Below are positions 31,013 through 36,868 of a DNA stretch of 36,868 bases, piece by piece. A model generated the notes under the pieces. That model made no database searches. It was given only the letters and a program-made list of their open reading frames with translations, and was not told where the DNA came from. Each line of letters begins with the position of its first letter. The stretch's first letter is position 1. The stretch comes from Xanthobacteraceae bacterium (GTDB taxonomy: Bacteria > Pseudomonadota > Alphaproteobacteria > Rhizobiales > Xanthobacteraceae), in assembly GCA_030038995.1 (NCBI GenBank), contig JASHQS010000015.1:1-36868 (forward strand), written 5' to 3'. Position numbers and translations under genes: made by a program.

Positions 31013-32014
31013 TTACTGTCCGGCTGGCGGCGCGGCCACGGCGAGGCGCGTGGTCGCCGCCGCGACGGTGACGCGGCCGGGCCCGCTGATCACGCCTTGC
31101 ACGATGCGCTTTGTTTCCATGTTGAGCACGCCGATCGAGTCGCCGAGCGCGCCGGAATCCTGCGCCTGGCCGCGCAAGGTGAGCACGATGCCGGGCGCCT
31201 GGTAGACGAGCGTCACCGTGTCGCTGCGCGCCACGAGTTTCGGCTTCGTCAGATCGGCGGTGGAGAGCGGCTGGCCGGGTCGCAGCGCGTGGCGTGCTTC
31301 AAGGCCGATGGCGGCGGCCGGCTTGGTAAAGCCGACGCTTTGCGCCTTCGGCCGCCGCACCACGGTGAGATCGGCGGCTTGCAGCACCTCGCCGCGCTGC
31401 ACCGGCCGGTTGACCGCAACCGCATCGGCCATCTCGATCGCGGTGCCGGAAAAACGCGGCGGCTGGCGGTGCAGCGTCGCGCTCGACGGCAGATCGAGCG
31501 TGACGTCGAAGCGGTTCGTCCGCGCATCGTAATTGAGCGCCAAGACCTGCAACTCGCCGGCGGCGTCGGCTTCGACCTGCAAGGTGCGCACCGGGCGATC
31601 GAAGGTCAGCCCGATATTTTGCGGCGCGCCGAGGCCGTATTGCTGCGACAGCGCCGCGGCGATGCGGTCGGAAATCTCCTTGACCGCAATGGCGCGGCTC
31701 AAGCGCGTCACCGTCACGTCGGTAAGACCGCGGGTATCGATGTCGATGAGCTGATGCGGCCGGATGGCATCGACGATGCGCTCGGTCGATACCGCGCCGG
31801 TGGTGCCGAGATCGGGAGCGCGAAAGATGGCGACGTCGGCGACCGGCCCGGCGTTCTCGACCAGGTCGCCGATGCGCACGAGATCGCCCTCGACGGTGAC
31901 GTTGGCGCGCAAGGCCGGCCGGGCCGTTTGCGCGGCTGCGGCGGTGCCGGCTGCGGCGAGAACGAGCGCTACAGCCAAGCCGGCGATGCGATTGAAGTTG
32001 GTCAGGCGGATCAT
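31013..32014 (-). CDS. flgA: Flagellar P-ring assembly chaperone FlgA
   Basis: A 333-residue periplasmic chaperone needed for P-ring formation by FlgI. The signal peptide covers residues 1-28 (ending AAAA). The C-terminal half has the FlgA/SAF-type segments VAVNRPVQRGEVLQAADLTVVR and EARHALRPGQPLSTADL, and ends GALGDSIGVLNMETKRIVQGVISGPGRVTV. It is longer than enteric FlgA (about 220 residues) because of an N-terminal domain. The ATG at 32014 lies 17 bp after the flgG stop. Confidence 0.92.
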   Translation of the reverse strand: MIRLTNFNRIAGLAVALVLAAAGTAAAAQTARPALRANVTVEGDLVRIGDLVENAGPVADVAIFRAPDLGTTGAVSTERIVDAIRPHQLIDIDTRGLTDVTVTRLSRAIAVKEISDRIAAALSQQYGLGAPQNIGLTFDRPVRTLQVEADAAGELQVLALNYDARTNRFDVTLDLPSSATLHRQPPRFSGTAIEMADAVAVNRPVQRGEVLQAADLTVVRRPKAQSVGFTKPAAAIGLEARHALRPGQPLSTADLTKPKLVARSDTVTLVYQAPGIVLTLRGQAQDSGALGDSIGVLNMETKRIVQGVISGPGRVTVAAATTRLAVAAPPAGQ

Positions 32015-32031
32015 GGCGTAAAGGACCTTTC

Positions 32032-32820
32032 TCAGCGCATCAGTTGCGAGGTGGTCTGCAGCATCTGGTCGGCGGCGCTGATCACCTTGGAGTTCATCTC
32101 GTAAGCGCGCTGCGCGGCGATCAGGTTGGAGATTTCGGTCACCGCTTCGACGTTGGATTGCTCGAGGCTGCCTTGCAGCAGCGTGCCGGCATTGTTGGTG
32201 CCGGGCACGCCGTCCTGCGGCGGGCCGGAGGCCGGCGTCGCGGTGAACAGGTTCGAGCCCTGCGCCTGCAGGCCGGCATCGTTGATGAAGGTGGTGACGG
32301 TGAACTGGCCGAGAATGCTCGATGTGGTGGTGCCCGGCGGCGTCACCGAAACCTGGCCCTGCTGGTTGATGGTGAGCCCGGTCGAGTTCGGCGGGATGGT
32401 GATGGTGGGCTGAACGAGGTTGCCTTCGGCGGTGACGATGCGGCCTTGCGAGTCCATCTGGAACGAGCCGTCGCGGGTGTAGCTGAAGGTGCCGTCCGGC
32501 ATCAGAATCTTGAACCAGCCGGAGCCCTGGATCGCCACGTCGAGGGTGTTGCCGGTCTGCGCCAGGGTGCCCTGGGTCATCAGCCGCGGCGTCCCCACGG
32601 TCTTGACGCCGGAGCCGAGCTCGATGCCGACCGGCAGAATGTTGCCCTGGTCGGAGGCCTGGGCGCCGATGCGCTGCACGTGCTCGTAGAGCAAATCCTG
32701 AAACTCGGCGCGCTGGCTCTTGTAGGCCGTGGTCGTCATGTTGGCGATGTTGCCGGCGATGACCTGGACCTGCAGGTCCATCGCCGCCATTCCGGTCGCT
32801 GCGGTATCGAGCGCACGCAT
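32032..32820 (-). CDS. flgG: Flagellar distal rod protein FlgG
   Basis: A 262-residue rod protein of standard length. The N-terminus MRALDTAATGMAAMDLQVQVIAGNIANMTTTAYKSQRAEFQDLLYE and C-terminus SNVEAVTEISNLIAAQRAYEMNSKVISAADQML are canonical. It polymerises into the distal rod in the periplasm after FlgF. A strong GAGGAG precedes the ATG at 32820. A frame starting 15 bases earlier adds non-conserved residues. Confidence 0.96.
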   Translation of the reverse strand: MRALDTAATGMAAMDLQVQVIAGNIANMTTTAYKSQRAEFQDLLYEHVQRIGAQASDQGNILPVGIELGSGVKTVGTPRLMTQGTLAQTGNTLDVAIQGSGWFKILMPDGTFSYTRDGSFQMDSQGRIVTAEGNLVQPTITIPPNSTGLTINQQGQVSVTPPGTTTSSILGQFTVTTFINDAGLQAQGSNLFTATPASGPPQDGVPGTNNAGTLLQGSLEQSNVEAVTEISNLIAAQRAYEMNSKVISAADQMLQTTSQLMR

Positions 32821-32864
32821 CGAACTTCTCCTCAAGCAAGCTTCCGCCGTCCGGCCGCTGCCGG

Positions 32865-33644
32865 TCAGGCGGAGCCGGAAGCCGGTGTCTGCGACAGCTG
32901 CGTCAGCGCGTTGCGGCGCTGGTCGCTCTGCTGCTGCAGGATGTTGGCGACGTCGTTGTAGGATTGCGTGATCTCGACCATGCGCGCGATTTCGGCGAGC
33001 GGGTTGACGTTGGATTTCTCGATCGCGCCCTGCACCACCTGCGTGCCCTGCGGCGGCGGTGTCGGATTGACCCCGGGTGGCGCCTCGAACGTCGAGCCGC
33101 CGTCCTTTTGCAGCAGCTGCATCCGGTCGAAGCCGACCAGCTGCAGCCGGCCGCGCGGCGCGTCGGCGGTGCTGTTGCCCTCGCGCACGGTGATGATGCC
33201 GCTCGGGCTGATGATCACGTCGTGATCGGTGTTCTGAAAGGTGATCGGGCCGGAATCGCCGAGCACCTGATAGCCGTCGCTGGTGACGAGCTGGCCGGCG
33301 CCGTTGATGGCAAGCGCGCCGTTCCTGGTATAGCGCACGCCGGCCGGCGTCTGCACCGCGAGGTAAGCGTTACCCTGGATGGCAACGTCGAGCGGGGCGC
33401 CGGTGCGCTGCAGCGCGCCCGGCGAAAAATCGATCCAGGTGCCGCGATCCTCGACGAAATCGAGGCGCCGATCGTTGCCGGTGAACTGGCCGTCGCTGGC
33501 GTTCGGCATCAAAAACTGGGTGAACAGCGTGTTGTCGGCCTTGAATCCGGTGGTGTTGATATTGGCGATGTTGTTGGCGACGACGTCGAGCTCGTGACTG
33601 AGCGCCATCTGCCGCGACAAGCCGACGAGAAGAGCGTTCTCCAT
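32865..33644 (-). CDS. flgF: Flagellar proximal rod protein FlgF
   Basis: A 259-residue rod protein: MENALLVGLSRQMALSHELDVVANNIANINTTGFKADNTLF at the start and a FlgG-like C-terminus with EKSNVNPLAEIARMVEITQSYNDVANIL. It assembles in the proximal rod before FlgG. The ATG at 33644 is set by the conserved start; an open frame extends to 33869 but does not resemble the family. It is the first gene of the operon, with a sigma-54-like promoter about 90 nt upstream. Confidence 0.95.
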   Translation of the reverse strand: MENALLVGLSRQMALSHELDVVANNIANINTTGFKADNTLFTQFLMPNASDGQFTGNDRRLDFVEDRGTWIDFSPGALQRTGAPLDVAIQGNAYLAVQTPAGVRYTRNGALAINGAGQLVTSDGYQVLGDSGPITFQNTDHDVIISPSGIITVREGNSTADAPRGRLQLVGFDRMQLLQKDGGSTFEAPPGVNPTPPPQGTQVVQGAIEKSNVNPLAEIARMVEITQSYNDVANILQQQSDQRRNALTQLSQTPASGSA

Positions 33645-33745
33645 CGGAATTTCTCCCCTGTGAGCATGCCAGCGCGCCGTGGCGGCAGCCGGCAGGCCGT
33701 CCGTGTCGCCGCGGGCTCTCCCAAGCCCATGGCGGCCGGCCACGC

Positions 33746-33761
33746 TGCAGAAGCCGTGCCA
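33746..33761 (-). promoter_or_regulatory. Sigma-54-like promoter of flgF operon
   Basis: The minus strand reads TGGCACGGCTTCTGCA: a perfect -24 box and one mismatch at -12 (CTGCA for TTGCW). The predicted start is near 33735, about 91 nt before the flgF ATG. Confidence 0.65.
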
Positions 33762-33848
33762 GCGGAAAAAATCGCAATGGATCAAAGGGCTAGGCGGCGG
33801 CGCGGCGGTCGGAGCCCGGGCAGAAAAAGCCGCCATTAACGCTGACCT

Positions 33849-33863
33849 CGGCAAAAATTTCCG
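33849..33863. promoter_or_regulatory. Probable FlbD-type enhancer (ftr-like) between flgF and fliL
   Basis: CGGCAAAAATTTCCG matches the flgE and flgI palindromes with one arm mismatch. It is centred about 121 bp upstream of the predicted flgF start. Confidence 0.55.
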
Positions 33864-33889
33864 GCGCACGGGATGCGGGCAAGTTTCTG

Positions 33890-33897
33890 TTAACCAT
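33890..33897 (+). promoter_or_regulatory. TTAACCAT motif upstream of fliL
   Basis: The octamer TTAACCAT lies 107 bp before the fliL ATG, a reasonable distance for a CtrA-type activator site. In Caulobacter the fliLM promoter is CtrA controlled. One octamer alone is weak evidence. Confidence 0.35.
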
Positions 33898-34004
33898 TCC
33901 TACCTAGCTTGCCTTGCGGCCACACCCGAAAACGGCGGTGGCTGGCGCTCGCGGCGTTGGTCCTGCGTTCTCCTGCGTGCGCTTTCACGCCAGCGGGAGC
34001 CGTC

Positions 34005-34544
34005 ATGGCGACAAACAAAGCCGCAAAATCCGCACCGCCCGAAACCGACGGCGACGAGGCCGAAGCCGCGGCAGCCGCGCCGAAGGGCAAAGGTTTCTCC
34101 ATCAAGGCGCTGGCCTCGCGCAAGCTCGTCATCATCGCGGCTGCCGCGGTGCTCGGCTTGGGCGGCGCCGGCGGCGGCGCCTATCACTTCCTCGGCGGCA
34201 GAATGAGCGAGGCCGCGCCCGCCAGCAAGATCAAGCCGCCGGTCTTCGTCGATCTGCCCGAAGTGCTGGTGAACTTGTCGTCGGCCGGCACCGACCGCAC
34301 CCAATATCTGAAAGTCAAAGTGGTGCTGGAAGTGCCCGACGAGTCGGTCAAGACCCAGATCGAGCCCCTGATGCCGCGGCTGATGGACACGTTCCAGACC
34401 TACTTGCGCGAATTGCGCGCCACCGATCTCGACGGCTCGGCCGGCCTGTACCGGCTCAAGGAGGAGCTGACGCGGCGCGTCAACGCCGCGATCGCGCCCG
34501 CGCGGATCAACGCGGTGCTGTTCAAGGAAATCGTGGTGCAGTGA
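34005..34544 (+). CDS. fliL: Flagellar basal body-associated protein FliL
   Basis: A 179-residue inner-membrane protein. An acidic/Ala-rich cytosolic tail comes first, then one membrane helix at about residues 42-63 (VIIAAAAVLGLGGAGGGAYHF). The periplasmic domain has PEVLVNLSSAGTDRTQYLKVKVVLEV and the C-terminal INAVLFKEIVVQ. FliL stabilises the stator around the motor. GGGAG sets the ATG at 34005; an upstream in-frame extension from 33909 does not look like FliL. Confidence 0.92.
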   Translation: MATNKAAKSAPPETDGDEAEAAAAAPKGKGFSIKALASRKLVIIAAAAVLGLGGAGGGAYHFLGGRMSEAAPASKIKPPVFVDLPEVLVNLSSAGTDRTQYLKVKVVLEVPDESVKTQIEPLMPRLMDTFQTYLRELRATDLDGSAGLYRLKEELTRRVNAAIAPARINAVLFKEIVVQ

Positions 34545-34620
34545 TGCCGTCTCTGCCGCTCGTCCCCGCGCAAGCGCGGACCCAGAAAGTCTCGACGGAA
34601 AATCGGCGCGCTCCCGCTGG

Positions 34621-34640
34621 ATTCCCGCTTTCGCGGGAAT
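34621..34640. repeat. Hairpin within a repeat between fliL and fliM
   Basis: ATTCCCGC and GCGGGAAT form an 8-bp stem with a TTTC loop. It is part of a GC-rich, repeat-like spacer (about 34557-34645) between two cotranscribed genes. Confidence 0.6.
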
Positions 34641-34686
34641 GAGCGGGCCAAGACCACCTCAAGAGCAAACAAGCGGCAACTAGCCC

Positions 34687-35895
34687 ATGGCGCAGCCGAA
34701 GGACCAGATCGACCAGGACGCCCTCGCCGCCGAGTGGGGCGTCGCGCTCGAAGCCGAGCAGGAGGCCGCCGAAGCGGTGTCGGCGCCCGCGGAGCCCGAG
34801 AGCGGGCCGGAGGCCATGGCGGCGCATTGGGCGGCGATGGTCGACGACGGCCAGTTTCTGTCCAACACCAAGGGCGGTGCCGAGCGCGTCCTCACCCAAG
34901 AGGAAATCGACTCGCTGCTCGGCTTCTCGCTCGCCGACATTTCGCTCAACGACAATTCCGGCATCCGCGCCATCATCGACTCGGCGATGGTGTCGTACGA
35001 GCGCCTGCCGATGCTGGAAATCGTCTTCGACCGGCTGGTCCGGCTGATGACGACGAGCCTGCGCAATTTCACCTCCGACAATGTCGAAGTCTCGCTCGAC
35101 CGCATCACCTCGGTGCGGTTCGGCGATTATCTCAATTCGATTCCGCTGCCCGCCATTCTGGCGGTGTTCAAGGCCGAGGAATGGGAGAATTCCGGGCTGG
35201 TGACGGTGAATTCCAGCCTGATCTACTCGATCATCGACGTGCTGCTCGGCGGCCGCCGCGGCCAGACTGCGATCCGCATCGAGGGCCGGCCCTACACCAC
35301 GATCGAGACCAATCTGGTCAAGCGCATGATCGAGGTGGTGCTGGCCGACGCCGAGCTCGCCTTCAAGCCGTTGTCGCCGGTAAAGCTCAACATCGACCGC
35401 TTGGAGACCAATCCGCGCTTTGCCGCGATCTCGCGGCCGGCCAATGCCGCGATTCTGGTGCGGCTGCGCATCGACATGGAGGATCGCGGCGGCTCCATCG
35501 AGTTGTTGCTGCCCTACGCGACCATCGAGCCGATCCGCGACGTGCTGTTGCAGATGTTCATGGGCGAGAAATTCGGCCGCGACCCGACCTGGGAGGGCCA
35601 TCTCGCCACCGAAATCGGCCAGGCGGAAATCGCCGTCGATGCCGTGCTTTACGAGGCGCGGCTGCCGCTCAAGCGGATGATGAATCTCGACGTCGGCGAC
35701 ACCTTGATGCTCGATTTGAAACCGGACGCGCTGGTGATCGTGCGCTGCGGCAACGTCACGCTCACCGAAGGCCGCATGGGCCGCGTCGGCGACCGCGTCG
35801 CCGTGCGCATCGCCAAGCCGCTGCGCAAGCCGAGCACCACCTTCGCCATGTTCGAAACCGCAGGCGGCTCGGGCAACCGCATGGAGGCATCATGA
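34687..35895 (+). CDS. fliM: Flagellar motor switch protein FliM
   Basis: A 402-residue C-ring protein that sets rotation direction. The CheY-binding motif LTQEEIDSLL is at residues 69-78 rather than at the extreme N-terminus, since about 68 residues precede it. That extension holds two related peptides, ALAAEWGVALE (12-22) and AMAAHWAAMVD (43-53). The middle domain follows (VSYERLPMLEIVFDRLVRLMTTSLRNFTSDNVEV), and the C-terminal FliN-like domain has PLKRMMNLDVGDTLMLDLKPD. It overlaps the next gene by four bases. Confidence 0.95.
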   Translation: MAQPKDQIDQDALAAEWGVALEAEQEAAEAVSAPAEPESGPEAMAAHWAAMVDDGQFLSNTKGGAERVLTQEEIDSLLGFSLADISLNDNSGIRAIIDSAMVSYERLPMLEIVFDRLVRLMTTSLRNFTSDNVEVSLDRITSVRFGDYLNSIPLPAILAVFKAEEWENSGLVTVNSSLIYSIIDVLLGGRRGQTAIRIEGRPYTTIETNLVKRMIEVVLADAELAFKPLSPVKLNIDRLETNPRFAAISRPANAAILVRLRIDMEDRGGSIELLLPYATIEPIRDVLLQMFMGEKFGRDPTWEGHLATEIGQAEIAVDAVLYEARLPLKRMMNLDVGDTLMLDLKPDALVIVRCGNVTLTEGRMGRVGDRVAVRIAKPLRKPSTTFAMFETAGGSGNRMEAS

Positions 35896-36326
35896 CCGAT
35901 GGCATGGGACTGATCATCGAGGGGCTGGTCGCGATTTTGCTCATGCTCACCATCGTTTATTGCATTCTGCTCAATCGGCGGCTCAAGCTGTTACGGGCCG
36001 ACGAGGATGCGCTGCGCGCCACCATCGCCGAGCTCGTCACCGCAACCGAAATCGCCGAACGCGCCATCGCCGGGCTGAAAATCACCGCGCGCGAATGCGA
36101 TGTCGGCTTGGGCGAGCGCTTGGCCCGCGCCGAACGGCTGTGCGCGGATCTCGATCGTCGGCTCGCGGCCGGCCAGGACGTGGTCGGGCATCTGTCGCAG
36201 ATCGCGGTCGCCGGCCGGCGCGGCGGCGAGCCGAACCCGCCGGTGCAGGACGCCAAGGCGATCGCCGCCGCGGCGCAAGCTTTTGCCGAGCGGCTGCGTA
36301 CCAAGGTGTTCGGTCTCGCCGCATGA
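35892..36326 (+). CDS. DUF6468-type flagellar membrane protein
   Basis: A 144-residue protein with an N-terminal membrane helix (about residues 8-27, LIIEGLVAILLMLTIVYCILL) and a long, probably coiled-coil cytosolic part (LRADEDALRATIAELVTATEIAERAIAGLK). It is found after fliM in related genomes and is annotated DUF6468; its function is not known. ATG overlaps the fliM stop (ATGA), so it is translationally coupled and likely works in the motor or switch. Confidence 0.8.
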   Translation: MTDGMGLIIEGLVAILLMLTIVYCILLNRRLKLLRADEDALRATIAELVTATEIAERAIAGLKITARECDVGLGERLARAERLCADLDRRLAAGQDVVGHLSQIAVAGRRGGEPNPPVQDAKAIAAAAQAFAERLRTKVFGLAA

Positions 36327-36397
36327 TGTGCGCTGAGACACGTCTTTGTCCTCCCCGTGAAGCGCAGCGGAACGGGGGAGGGGGACCGCGCGAAGCG

Positions 36398-36473
36398 CGG
36401 TGGTGGGGGCGCGGGCCTTCAAGAATTTTCTGCAGCGCCCGCGCCCCCTCCACCGTCTTGCTCCGCAAGACGG
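36398..36473. repeat. GC-rich inverted repeats between DUF6468 gene and motE-like gene
   Basis: A 19-base inverted pair at 36398-36416 and 36437-36455 matches at 18 positions. A second hairpin CCGTCTTG/CAAGACGG lies at 36453-36460 and 36466-36473. The element fills most of the gap between two cotranscribed genes. Confidence 0.65.
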
Positions 36474-36507
36474 TTCTTCTCCCCCGCTTCGCGGCTGAGG
36501 ATTTAAG

Positions 36508-36868
36508 ATGATGCGCTTCGTCCGCGATTTGCGGCTCATTCCGATTGCGCTCGTCGCCAGCGCCTGCCTGCTGGCGCTGAAGGCCGCCGATCTCGCGCTT
36601 GACGGCGGACGCTGGCTTACCGGCGATGGCGTGCCGGCCGATGGCGCTTCTGTCATTCACCTGGCGCCGGACGCGACGCAGCCGCCCGGACAGAAAGAGT
36701 CGTGGGCGCGGCAAATGTTCAACTTTCCGGACGGCGGGGGCGCCGCGCCGGCAGCCAGCGAGTTCGGGCCGTCGGCCGCGGAACGCGCCCAGCTCGCGCA
36801 CGCCGATGCCGAGCGCGGCAACGGCGACATCACCGGCTCGATCAGCGGCGCGCCGGCGCCGGCAGCGG
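36508..36868 (+). CDS. MotE-like flagellar protein, partial
   Basis: An open frame that continues past the window end; about 120 residues are seen. It starts MMRFVRDLRLIPIALVASACLLALKAADLAL, a basic tail and one membrane helix, followed by a Pro/Ala/Gly-rich periplasmic region. MotE-type proteins (chaperones for MotC, with a later MgtE-N-like domain) follow fliM and a DUF6468 gene in related genomes, so this is the likely family, but the diagnostic domain lies outside the window. ATGs at 36508 and 36511 are both possible. Confidence 0.6.
   Translation, partial: MMRFVRDLRLIPIALVASACLLALKAADLALDGGRWLTGDGVPADGASVIHLAPDATQPPGQKESWARQMFNFPDGGGAAPAASEFGPSAAERAQLAHADAERGNGDITGSISGAPAPAA

Noticed and set aside
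35960-36801. Minus- and plus-strand frames over the DUF6468 and motE-like genes
   Set aside because: Shadow frames with Arg-rich composition; gene order and the ATGA overlap with fliM favour 35892-36326.

Overview
The window is GC-rich DNA from an alphaproteobacterium, most likely a member of the Hyphomicrobiales (Bradyrhizobium/Xanthobacter-like). This rests on gene content: FlaF, FliX, a one-cysteine DksA, a DUF3551 protein and palindromic repeats in many gene gaps. It is inference from protein families, not a database match. Flagellar genes fill most of the last 26 kb, and their layout (fliX divergent from flgI with dksA beside it; fliL-fliM divergent from flgF-flgG-flgA-flgH) recalls Caulobacter.

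Region 1 (1-7.6 kb) is general accessory metabolism: an M20 dipeptidase, a small exported Gly-rich protein, a TauD-type dioxygenase, a universal stress protein, a SixA-type phosphatase and a PuuB-like FAD oxidase. A group of small proteins follows, mostly exported (DUF3551, YidB-like/DUF937, PsiF-like, and a Cys-pair repeat protein).

Region 2 (7.9-17 kb) is a flagellin island: a long TPR-glycosyltransferase, a flagellar-like Ser/Thr-rich protein of unknown role, a GT-A-like glycosyltransferase, flagellin with a strong terminator, flaF, a CmcI-like SAM-dependent enzyme and a TPR-sulfotransferase. The grouping suggests that flagellin or a surface glycan is modified, perhaps including sulfation. 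This is a hypothesis.

Region 3 (16.9-26.1 kb) holds flgE-flgK-flgL (minus strand), an orphan MoxR ATPase, flgI-cheL/flgJ-flgN-like (minus) and fliX (plus). Region 4 (26.4-29.8 kb) holds dksA, an acyl-CoA dehydrogenase and a second TPR-glycosyltransferase. Region 5 (30.1-36.9 kb) holds flgF-flgG-flgA-flgH (minus) and fliL-fliM-DUF6468-motE-like (plus, the last cut by the window end).

The clearest regulatory signal is a repeated module ahead of flgE, flgI and flgF. Each has a sigma-54 type -24/-12 promoter, and about 108-121 bp upstream of the predicted start a palindrome of the form CGGCA-N5-TGCCG that resembles the Caulobacter FlbD-binding ftr element. With fliX present, this points to a FlbD/FliX/sigma-54 hierarchy for rod, ring and hook genes. 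Nearly all other gaps contain palindromic repeats; two are elaborate nested palindromes of about 130 bp (7736-7870 and 22592-22723).
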